Origin: an uncultured Lachnospiraceae bacterium
Lineage (GTDB): Bacteria; Bacillota; Clostridia; Lachnospirales; Lachnospiraceae
Reading direction: 5' to 3'
Assembly: GCA_910587095.1 (NCBI GenBank)
Contig: CAJUMJ010000061.1
Location: 1-40,257 of the forward strand
Length of the DNA stretch: 40,257 bases
The stretch's first letter is position 1. Every line of letters starts with the position of its first letter. The translations under genes and the position numbers were made by a program. Shown here one piece after another: positions 25,201 through 31,148 of the stretch. The notes under the pieces are model-generated. The model was not told the origin of the DNA and made no database searches. It was given only the letters and a program-made list of their open reading frames with translations.

Positions 25201-26866
25201 CTCCTTTGTGGCGAATATGGCGGGGATCACGGAGGTTAATTCCCTGAGTCCTCATTACCTGTGTCCGAAATGCCATTACTACGACTTTGACTCGGACGAG
25301 GTGAAGGCGTACGGCGGCGGCGCGGGCTGCGATATGCCTGATAAAAATTGCCCGGTTTGCGGAACGCCTTTGAGCAAAGAGGGATTTGATATTCCTTTTG
25401 AGACGTTTCTCGGATTTAAGGGGGATAAGGAGCCGGATATCGACCTGAATTTTTCAGGAGAGTATCAGAGCAAAGCTCACAAGTACACGGAGGTGATTTT
25501 CGGAAGCGGACAGACTTACAGGGCGGGTACCATCGGCACCCTGGCGGACAAAACGGCTTTCGGTTATGTGAAAAATTATTATGAGGAGAGGGGCAGGCAC
25601 AAACGGATCTGTGAGATTAACCGCATTGTCACAGGGTGTACCGGCATAAGGAGAAGCACCGGGCAGCATCCGGGCGGTATCGTGGTTTTGCCTGTGGGCG
25701 AGGATATCAACTCCTTCACGCCGGTGCAGCATCCGGCAAACGATATGACGACGGATATCGTCACAACGCATTTTGACTATCACTCCATCGACCACAACTT
25801 ATTGAAGCTGGATATTCTTGGACACGATGATCCTACCATGATCCGTATGCTTCAGGATCTAACGGGCATCGATCCGGTCAAAATCCCTCTGGATGACAAG
25901 GGGGTGATGTCCCTTTTCCAGTCGACGCAGGCGCTGGGGATCACCCCGGAACAGATCGGCGGCTGTAAGCTCGGATGCCTGGGAATCCCGGAGTTTGGGA
26001 CAGAGTTTGTCATACAGATGGTGATAGATGCCAAACCCAAGTGCTTTACGGATCTGGTGCGAATCTCCGGTTTGTCCCACGGCACGGACGTGTGGCTTGG
26101 TAATGCGCAGAGCCTGATCGAGGAGGGGCTGGCCACGATCTCCACGGCGATCTGCTGCCGTGACGATATTATGATTTACCTGATGCAGAAAGGTGTGGAG
26201 CCGTCTTTGTCCTTCACCATCATGGAGAGTGTGCGTAAGGGGAAGGGATTAAAGGACGAGTGGATCAAGGCGATGAAGGAACAGGATGTGCCGGACTGGT
26301 ACATCGGTTCCTGCAAGAAGATTAAATATATGTTTCCGAAAGCCCACGCGGCAGCCTATGTCATGATGGCGTGGCGTATCGCTTACTGTAAGATCAATTA
26401 TCCGTTAGCCTACTATGCGGCCTATTTCAGCATTCGCGCGTCGGCTTTTTCCTATGAGATCATGTGTCAGGGGCAAGCCCATCTGGAGAGTGTGATGGCG
26501 GATTACAGACACAGGAGCGACAATCTTTCAAAGAAGGAGCAGGATACGCAGAAGGATATGAAAATCGTACAGGAAATGTACGCGAGAGGTTTTGACTTTG
26601 TGCCGATTGATATTTTTACGGCACAGTCGAGACTGTTCCAGATCGTGGACGGGAAGCTGATGCCCTCCTTAAACAGCATAGACGGTTTGGGAGAAAAGGC
26701 GGCGGACGCCATTGTGGAGGCTGCCAAGGACGGGCCGTTTTTGAGCAAGGATGATTTCAGGGAGAGGACGAAAGCGTCGAAATCCGTGATTGACTTAATG
26801 AGTCAACTTGGCCTGCTCGGGAATATCCCCGAGTCCAACCAGATCAGTATATTTGATTTAGTGTGA
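22271..26866 (+). CDS. polC: DNA polymerase III alpha subunit, PolC type
   Basis: A 1531-residue replicative polymerase of low-GC Gram-positives. Order: N-terminal domain, OB fold (about 290-395), PHP domain split around the exonuclease (HCHTKMSDMDG about 402-412), DEDD 3'-5' exonuclease (FDIETTGFSPTKNRIIEIGAV about 512-532 when read across positions 23803-23865), then the polymerase core with PDIDLNFSGEYQ, zinc-binding cysteines CPKCHYY/CPVCG, and the tail ending FDLV. The start overlaps ispG (ATGAGTAA). The last two sense codons and the TGA stop lie inside the first bases of composite repeat copy 4. The length is slightly above Bacillus PolC, with a Ser/Lys-rich linker around 220-275. Confidence 0.96.
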   Translation: MSKSFFEVFPTLKLDTGLKSLFEDVCVERVTSTKRKDFLRVYIASDHLIHKEDVFRVEREIGKQFFPHMPVVIKFYERFTLSSQYDQEKLMDVYRDSILLELRESSPVEYSLFKRADMVFEGSRMLLTVEDTVFGREKAGELSRILEKIYNERCGIELQVDIAYKEKKAGKNREEDEHRIALQVAEISARAGFSVQMKGAALSQVKAERMTDGEPTKDAEEYKDAGQPALREEKSASQSPARLSQSGSQGFSSAPGKSAGFKGREKGDYRRPLKRSDNPDVIYGRDFEEEAMPIEDIIGEIGEVVIRGQVIKSDQRPIKNERTILIFDVTDYTDTMTVKFFARNDQVKEITDVIKNGAFIKIKGMTMMDRFDNELTIGSIAGIKKISDFTTSREDRSIRKRVELHCHTKMSDMDGVSEAKDIVKRAYKWGHPAIAITDHGVAQSFPDANHVWEDLWKAEKNRCKEAGEDEPDKQDFFKVIYGVEAYLVDDLTEIATNEKGQDFDADFVVFDIETTGFSPTKNRIIEIGAVKIKAGKIVDHFSSFVDPLVPIPFEIEKLTGITDDMVMEAEQIDVVLPQFLRFCEGCILVAHNARFDMSFIMENCDRQGISHDFTYVDTVGIARIFLKGQKKHTLDAVAKALGVSLENHHRAVDDAQATAEIFVKLIEMMAQDGVTSLAQINERGKTSPDIIKKLPTYHAIILAKNNVGRMNLYRLVSESHLNYFSRRPRVPKSLLMQYREGLILGSACEAGELYRALLEKRGDAEIARLVNFYDYLEIQPLENNRFMIESEKVPDITSMEDIKEINRQIVRLGEQFHKPVVATCDVHFLNPEDEIYRRIIMAGQGFPDADNQAPLYFRTTEEMLEEFSYLGTDKAEEVVITNTNMIADMIEVMSPVRPDKCPPVIADSDKQLTEICYNRAHELYGETLPKIVEDRLEKELHSIISNGFAVMYIIAQKLVWKSVEDGYLVGSRGSVGSSFVANMAGITEVNSLSPHYLCPKCHYYDFDSDEVKAYGGGAGCDMPDKNCPVCGTPLSKEGFDIPFETFLGFKGDKEPDIDLNFSGEYQSKAHKYTEVIFGSGQTYRAGTIGTLADKTAFGYVKNYYEERGRHKRICEINRIVTGCTGIRRSTGQHPGGIVVLPVGEDINSFTPVQHPANDMTTDIVTTHFDYHSIDHNLLKLDILGHDDPTMIRMLQDLTGIDPVKIPLDDKGVMSLFQSTQALGITPEQIGGCKLGCLGIPEFGTEFVIQMVIDAKPKCFTDLVRISGLSHGTDVWLGNAQSLIEEGLATISTAICCRDDIMIYLMQKGVEPSLSFTIMESVRKGKGLKDEWIKAMKEQDVPDWYIGSCKKIKYMFPKAHAAAYVMMAWRIAYCKINYPLAYYAAYFSIRASAFSYEIMCQGQAHLESVMADYRHRSDNLSKKEQDTQKDMKIVQEMYARGFDFVPIDIFTAQSRLFQIVDGKLMPSLNSIDGLGEKAADAIVEAAKDGPFLSKDDFRERTKASKSVIDLMSQLGLLGNIPESNQISIFDLV

Positions 26867-27039
26867 GAAGTACTTCTAGCCACTCACAGCAAAGGCTGTT
26901 TCGCAAAGTCAGCATAGCTGACTTGGAAGTACTAAGTCTGCTTTGCAGACTTTTCTCACACAGGAGAATGCCCAAAATACGGCATTTTCCGGGACGAACT
27001 TGTTCGTCCGTGGATTTTGAGTCACAGCAAAGCTGTGAC
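26861..27039 (+). repeat. Composite palindromic repeat, copy 4 (longest form)
   Basis: Helix 1: GTGTGAGA (26861-26868) with TCTCACAC (26954-26961). It carries all three optional palindromes: AAGTCAGC-ATA-GCTGACTT in the loop, AAGTCTGC-TTT-GCAGACTT (26934-26952) at the junction, and GGACGAAC-TT-GTTCGTCC (26992-27009) between helices 2 and 3. Helix 3 is GTCACAGC (27021-27028) with GCTGTGAC (27032-27039). The polC stop codon lies within the 5' arm of helix 1. The repeat ends about 100 bp before the cytidylate-kinase-like gene. Confidence 0.85.
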
Positions 27040-27141
27040 ATGGCGGTTAGTGTAAAAGTAACCGCAAAACGGCGGAGAGTGCCGCAGGCGCGATTTTGCG
27101 AATGGCGCGCTGGATGAAGGAAAATATAAGGGAGGAAAACC

Positions 27142-27732
27142 ATGAGAAAAATCGTCACAATCGGAAGAGAGTTCGGCGCAGGAGGCGGAGAGATTGGCAA
27201 GCGCGTGGCAAAGGAACTGGGCGTGGAATATTATGACAAGGATATCATTTTAAAGACGGCTGTCTCGGGAAAGAGCCTGACCCCGGAGCAGGTGCACAGA
27301 TGGGATGAGCGTGTACCAAAGAATTTTGGCTTTGCCCAAAGCCTGTTTGACTTTTACAATAAGCCGTTGGAGGAGGAGCTTTGGCAGGCGCAGCGTGACG
27401 CGATCAGAGCGCTTGCGAACAAGGAGAGCTGTGTGATCGTGGGCCGCAACGGAGATTATATTCTGCGGGAGTTTGACCACTGTCTCAATGTGTTTATTCA
27501 TGCGGGCTTCGACTGGCGGGTGAAGCGTATGACAGGGCTTATGAATGAGGTGCCGGCGGATCAGGTGGCAAGCGATGTGAGGGCGGTGGATAAGGCGAGA
27601 AAGCGATACTGCGAGTACTATACCAAATGCGCCTACGGCGATGCCCGCAACTTTGACCTGACGCTCAACACCGAGAAACTGGGGATCGATAAGGCGGTAG
27701 ATCTGATTCTGTCGGCCGTAGAGAACATTTAG
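27142..27732 (+). CDS. Cytidylate kinase-like family protein
   Basis: A 196-residue P-loop protein of the cytidylate-kinase-like group. The N-terminus IVTIGREFGAGGGEIGKRVA holds a relaxed P-loop, followed by LGVEYYDKDII and the late motif VDKARKRYCEYYT. These proteins phosphorylate an unknown nucleotide-like substrate and are not the housekeeping Cmk. AGGGAGG precedes the ATG. It lies after composite repeat copy 4, separated from polC by 275 bp, and is followed by a MITE at 27752. Confidence 0.85.
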   Translation: MRKIVTIGREFGAGGGEIGKRVAKELGVEYYDKDIILKTAVSGKSLTPEQVHRWDERVPKNFGFAQSLFDFYNKPLEEELWQAQRDAIRALANKESCVIVGRNGDYILREFDHCLNVFIHAGFDWRVKRMTGLMNEVPADQVASDVRAVDKARKRYCEYYTKCAYGDARNFDLTLNTEKLGIDKAVDLILSAVENI

Positions 27733-27751
27733 AGGAATAATACTTGTTTGT

Positions 27752-27936
27752 GTAACAGTTCAGCTATGCAAAATTGATTATACAAAATGCTGCTGGGAGC
27801 TTGCTCACAAGGCATTTTGTATATTCAATTTTATAAGGCGGACGCCCAACATGAAATAAGTTGTCGGTAATAGCCAAAATCAATTGTCAGAATGTACAAC
27901 CCGACAACTTATGAATGAGCAAGGCTGAACTGTTAC
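27752..27936. mobile_element. 185-bp MITE, IS66-type ends with 8-bp target duplication
   Basis: Perfect 13-bp terminal inverted repeats GTAACAGTTCAGC (27752-27764) and GCTGAACTGTTAC (27924-27936) are flanked on both sides by the 8-bp direct repeat TTGTTTGT (27744-27751 and 27937-27944). Inside are two large palindromes: 21-bp arms 27770-27790 with 27812-27832 (one mismatch), and ATAAGTTGTCGG (27856-27867) with CCGACAACTTAT (27901-27912). It has no coding capacity. IS66-family ends begin GTAA and make 8-bp duplications, so a full IS66 member probably mobilised it. Confidence 0.8.
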
Positions 27937-27965
27937 TTGTTTGTATATCTGTATACAATTATATC

Positions 27966-27994
27966 TTGACAGAAAAAAGAAAAATCCATATACT
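27966..27994 (+). promoter_or_regulatory. Promoter of the amino acid ABC transporter operon
   Basis: Consensus TTGACA (27966-27971), 17-bp spacer, TATACT (27989-27994). It lies 22 bp beyond the MITE's right-hand target duplication, so the element inserted just upstream of an intact promoter. The 27733-28066 gap therefore holds the MITE, this promoter and a leader hairpin. Confidence 0.85.
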
Positions 27995-27999
27995 AAAAG

Positions 28000-28043
28000 T
28001 TAGCATCCGGGACGGTGTCGTTTTACACCGTCTTTCTTGCTAA
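28000..28043 (+). promoter_or_regulatory. Leader stem-loop before the ABC transporter
   Basis: The transcript would start close to 28000. TTAGCA (28000-28005) pairs with TGCTAA (28038-28043), and inside it GACGGTGT (28011-28018) pairs with ACACCGTC (28025-28032), followed by TTTCTT. It resembles a leaky attenuator or a 5' stabilising hairpin. I do not match it to a known riboswitch. Confidence 0.5.
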
Positions 28044-28066
28044 TATAGTAAAAAGGAGAGAATATT

Positions 28067-28939
28067 ATGAAAAAAGTACTGGCAATGGCTTTGATTGGCT
28101 GCATGACTTTTGGCATGGCGGCATGTGGCTCAGGAAGCGGGGAAGCGTCCGCACCGGCAAAGGAGGAGGCGCCTGCTGCGGACGACGCGGCAAAGGAGGA
28201 AGCTCCCGCGGACGATGCGGCAGATGAGGAGGTTCCCGCGGACAGTGCGGCGGGCGGCGACAAGGTTTGGATTGTTGCGACGGATACGGTGTTTAGACCT
28301 TTTGAGTTCACCGATGAAAACGGTGATTTCGTGGGAATTGACGTGGATGTCCTGGCGGCTATCGCGGAGGATCAGGGATTTAAGTACGAGCTGACCAGCC
28401 TCGGCTGGGATGCGGGCGTGGCGGCAGTGCAGGCCGGCCAGGCGGATGCGTTGATTGCGGGAGCGACGATCAAGCAGGAGCGTATCGACTCGGGTTGGAT
28501 TTTTTCTGACGGTTACTATGACGCGACGCAGACTTTCGTGCTTCCGGAGGGAAGCGATGTGAAAGGTTTTGCGGATCTTGCCGGCAAGAATGTGGCGGTG
28601 AAGAACGGCACGGCAGGCATGGATTTTGCAGAGAGCCTGAAGGAGGAGTACGGCTTTACCACAACAGTGTTTGAGGATTCGCCGACTATGTATCAGGATG
28701 TGATTTTGGGGAACTCCGCGGCATGTGTGGAGGATACGCCGATTATGGCAGACTCCATCAAGACCGGTAATCTTGCCCTGACGATTCCCGAGGGAATGGA
28801 GAGCGAGGGCGCGCCTTACGGTTTTGCGATCATGAATCCTGACAACCAGGAGCTTCTTGACATGTTCAACGCGGGTCTTGCGAATATTAAGTCAAACGGC
28901 AAGTACGATGAGATTATCGCGAAGTACCTGGAAAATTAA
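28067..28939 (+). CDS. Amino acid ABC transporter, substrate-binding lipoprotein
   Basis: A 290-residue secreted lipoprotein of the SBP_bac_3 family, which captures polar amino acids at the cell surface. The signal peptide ends in the lipobox GMAAC (Cys 20 becomes lipidated). A low-complexity Ala/Glu/Asp linker (about 24-62) holds three imperfect KEEAPADDAA-like repeats. The binding domain has FRPFEFTDENGDFVGIDVDV, ALIAGATIKQERID and VKNGTAGMDF, typical of glutamine/cystine-type binding proteins. AAAGGAGAG precedes the ATG. It is the first gene of a three-gene operon, and composite repeat copy 5 separates it from the permease. Confidence 0.93.
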   Translation: MKKVLAMALIGCMTFGMAACGSGSGEASAPAKEEAPAADDAAKEEAPADDAADEEVPADSAAGGDKVWIVATDTVFRPFEFTDENGDFVGIDVDVLAAIAEDQGFKYELTSLGWDAGVAAVQAGQADALIAGATIKQERIDSGWIFSDGYYDATQTFVLPEGSDVKGFADLAGKNVAVKNGTAGMDFAESLKEEYGFTTTVFEDSPTMYQDVILGNSAACVEDTPIMADSIKTGNLALTIPEGMESEGAPYGFAIMNPDNQELLDMFNAGLANIKSNGKYDEIIAKYLEN

Positions 28940-28941
28940 CA

Positions 28942-28995
28942 ATGCGGGAAGTACGAAATCTCGCATGAGAGAATGCCTCATAGCGGGCATTCTCT
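28942..28995 (+). repeat. Composite palindromic repeat, copy 5 (minimal two-helix form)
   Basis: ATGCGGGA (28942-28949) pairs with TCTCGCAT (28959-28966, one G-U). The loop AGTACGAAA retains the AGTAC of copy 1. Helix 2 is AGAGAATGCCT (28968-28978) with GGGCATTCTCT (28985-28995), changed at the base pair next to the GAGAATGCC core and still paired. Helix 3 and all optional palindromes are absent. It lies between the binding-protein stop and the permease, ending 19 bp before the permease ATG. Confidence 0.75.
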
Positions 28996-29014
28996 ATACA
29001 GAGGGAGAAAACTT

Positions 29015-29683
29015 ATGGTAATGATAATTCAGACTTACGGGACAATGCTTTTGAAAGCGATGGGACATACCCTTCTTTTGACTTTGCTTTCCCTGGTATT
29101 TGCCTCGGTGATCGGTATGATTTTCGGACTGATGAATGTGGGCCATAACAGGGTGCTCAACTTTATCGGTACGGTTTATGTGGATGCGGTGCGCGGCGTG
29201 CCGCTTATCGTGCTGGCTTATTTTATTTATTTCGGCATTCCCGCAGGCATTCAGAGCCTGGGAGTTACCGGTTTCAGACTGGACGCGCTGCAGGCGGGCA
29301 CGATTGCGCTTTCCATGAACTGCGGCGCCTATATGGCTGAGATTGTCCGGGCGGGTATCCAGAGCGTGGACAGGGGGCAGATGGAGGCGGGCAGAAGCCT
29401 TGGACTTTCTTACGGTGCGGGAATGGCTCTGATTGTGATTCCGCAGGCAATCCGCACGATGATTCCATCGATTATCAACCAGTTTATCATTACCTTGAAG
29501 GATACTTCGATCCTTTCCGTAATCGGATTCCCGGAACTTACGAATGTGGGTAAGACAATTATGGGCAATACCTTTAAAAATTTGCAGGCGTGGGCTGTGG
29601 TCGGTATTATGTACCTGATTGTCATTACCATTCTGAGTAAGATTTCGCACAGGATTGAGAGGAGGATCAACCGTGGCAGGTAA
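29015..29683 (+). CDS. Amino acid ABC transporter permease (HisM/GlnP family)
   Basis: A 222-residue inner-membrane subunit with about five hydrophobic helices. The EAA loop that docks the ATPase reads EAGRSLGLSYGAGMALIVIP (about 125-144), followed by QAIRTMIPSIINQFI and LKDTSIL. The frame is open to 28973, but ATG 29015 has GAGGGAG 7 nt upstream and starts at the first TM. It overlaps the ATPase gene by 11 bp. With a single permease type, the transporter probably uses a homodimer. Confidence 0.93.
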   Translation: MVMIIQTYGTMLLKAMGHTLLLTLLSLVFASVIGMIFGLMNVGHNRVLNFIGTVYVDAVRGVPLIVLAYFIYFGIPAGIQSLGVTGFRLDALQAGTIALSMNCGAYMAEIVRAGIQSVDRGQMEAGRSLGLSYGAGMALIVIPQAIRTMIPSIINQFIITLKDTSILSVIGFPELTNVGKTIMGNTFKNLQAWAVVGIMYLIVITILSKISHRIERRINRGR

Positions 29684-30416
29684 TAGTGACATCAAGATTT
29701 CCGTTAAAAACTTAAAAAAGAATTTCGGCTCCCTGGAAGTGTTGAAGGACATTAATATGGAAGTGACAGAGGGAGAGGTAGTTGTGCTGATCGGACCTTC
29801 CGGCAGCGGAAAGTCCACGCTGTTACGATGTCTGAACCAGTTGGAGAAAGCCACTTCGGGGCAGATCGTGGTGGATGACTACGACGTGACCGACAAGCAT
29901 ACGGATATCAACCAGGTGCGTAAAAATATCGGCATGGTGTTCCAGCATTTCAATCTGTTCAACCACCTGACCGTCTTAAAGAATATGACTCTCGCGCCGG
30001 TACACTTAAAGACGCTCTCCAAGGAGGAGGCGAAAAATAAGGCGATGCAGCTTTTGGAGCGGGTGGGCCTTGCTGATAAGGCGCAAGCTTATCCGAGTCA
30101 GCTATCCGGCGGACAAAAGCAGCGCGTTGCGATCGCGCGGGCGCTTGAGATGAATCCGGATATCATGCTGTTTGATGAACCGACCAGCGCGCTTGACCCG
30201 GAGATGGTGGGCGAGGTGCTGGCGGTTATGAAGGAGCTGGCGCGCGACGGGATGACGATGATCGTGGTCACCCATGAGATCGGTTTTGCCAGAGAGGTGG
30301 CAAGCCGCGTCATCTTTATGGAAGGCGGCTACATTGTGGAGGAGGGAACACCGGATCAGGTGTTCAATCAGCCGAGGGAACCGAGAACGATAGATTTTCT
30401 CAGCAAGGTACTGTGA
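29673..30416 (+). CDS. Amino acid ABC transporter ATP-binding protein
   Basis: A 247-residue ATPase that powers uptake. Walker A GPSGSGKST (about 38-46), Q-loop VFQHFNLFNHLT, signature LSGGQKQRVAIARAL, Walker B IMLFDEPTSALDPE and switch VTHEIGF are all intact. The start is GTG 29673 with GAGGAGG 7 nt before it, overlapping the permease end. It is the last gene of the operon. A short hairpin, TGTCG/CGACA (30422-30436), follows but lacks a T-run. Confidence 0.95.
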   Translation: MAGNSDIKISVKNLKKNFGSLEVLKDINMEVTEGEVVVLIGPSGSGKSTLLRCLNQLEKATSGQIVVDDYDVTDKHTDINQVRKNIGMVFQHFNLFNHLTVLKNMTLAPVHLKTLSKEEAKNKAMQLLERVGLADKAQAYPSQLSGGQKQRVAIARALEMNPDIMLFDEPTSALDPEMVGEVLAVMKELARDGMTMIVVTHEIGFAREVASRVIFMEGGYIVEEGTPDQVFNQPREPRTIDFLSKVL

Positions 30417-30503
30417 TATTGTGTCGATTTCCGACAAAAGAGACAAAAAAATGCTGTGTAATTTAAAAAATATTGTGCTTTTGTACGAAAAGCGAAAAAA
30501 GGC

Positions 30504-30532
30504 TTGCTTTTTTCTCGAAACTATAATATGAT
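30504..30532 (+). promoter_or_regulatory. Promoter of tRNA-Glu
   Basis: TTGCTT (30504-30509), 17-bp spacer, TATGAT (30527-30532). It lies 20 bp upstream of the tRNA 5' end. A TATAAT at 30522-30527 overlaps it but is only 12 bp from the -35. Confidence 0.6.
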
Positions 30533-30551
30533 AAATGAGTGTTGAGCACAT

Positions 30552-30623
30552 GGCTCGTTGGTCAAGCGGTTAAGACGCCGCCCTCTCACGGCGGAAACAG
30601 GGGTTCGATTCCCCTACGAGCTG
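30552..30623 (+). tRNA. tRNA-Glu (anticodon CUC)
   Basis: The cloverleaf can be drawn by eye. Acceptor GGCTCGT pairs with ACGAGCT (first pair G-U). The D arm contains TTGGTCAAGCGGTTAAGAC. Anticodon stem CCGCC/GGCGG encloses loop CTCTCAC with anticodon CTC. The T arm is AGGGG-TTCGATT-CCCCT. CCA is not encoded. It reads GAG codons. The AT-rich accessory element begins directly after it, which makes its 3' end a likely integration site. Confidence 0.95.
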
Positions 30624-30653
30624 TTGACTGTTTTAGAACAGCCCAACCCTAAG

Positions 30654-30697
30654 AAAACGCTGATTATCCCAATTTATCGCGGATAGAGCGTTTTTTT
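30654..30697 (+). terminator. Terminator after tRNA-Glu
   Basis: AAAACGCT (30654-30661) pairs with AGCGTTTT (30687-30694), with inner ATCC/GGAT, followed by a T-run to 30697. It ends the tRNA transcript. It may belong to the integrated element, since it lies on the accessory side of the tRNA. Confidence 0.75.
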
Positions 30698-30699
30698 GT

Positions 30700-31100
30700 T
30701 TTTTACTTGTTGCTCAACTTAGACCATTTTAGGCCGTTACAGACCGTTTGAGAACAATGTAGTGTGGGTATTTTTGTGGGTATGAATGAGTGCTTTTTAA
30801 TGTGAAAAAGAAGGAATGTTAATTATTATGTGTGAAAATATTGATGTGAATATAGAGTAATAAATCTCTTTGTATTTATTGCTGTGTATTCATATCAATA
30901 AAATGATTAAATGGGTAGTAGTAAAAGAATGCAACTTACAATCTTATGAATTGAAAAAGAGAAGCCCTAGAAGCCTCAATAAGAGAACAAAAACAAAGAA
31001 GGCATAAATCTCTATGCTTTGATTAAAACGTCTGATATGGGCGTATACGAGGCCACAGAAGCGTTGAAATAGTAGCTGATAGAAGAGGATGAGGCTAAGG
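30700..31100. other. Non-coding left edge of the accessory element (possible att region)
   Basis: No gene is supported here. The stretch around 30766-30784 holds the close repeat TGTGGGTAtttTTGTGGGTAT, the kind of direct repeat tyrosine integrases bind near attachment sites. A short stop-bounded frame around 30975-31070, ending LIKTSDMGVYEATEALK, may be a phage gene remnant. No integrase gene lies nearby, and no second copy of the tRNA 3' end was found in the window, so the other attachment site would lie outside. Confidence 0.35.
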
Positions 31101-31105
31101 CGTAA

Positions 31106-31147
31106 AAAATAGGGATAAAAGGATTATCCTCCTTCTATCCCTATTTT
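31106..31147 (-). terminator. Terminator for the phage tail gene
   Basis: AAAATAGGGATA (31106-31117) pairs with TATCCCTATTTT (31136-31147), with inner AAGGA/TCCTT. It lies right after the stop of the leftward gene at 31149 and is followed on the minus strand by TTTACGC. Confidence 0.75.
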
Positions 31148-31148
31148 G

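Noticed and set aside
27166..27210. Naming the 27142 gene as the housekeeping cytidylate kinase cmk.
   Set aside because: The P-loop and overall pattern fit the cytidylate-kinase-like family of unknown substrate rather than true Cmk.
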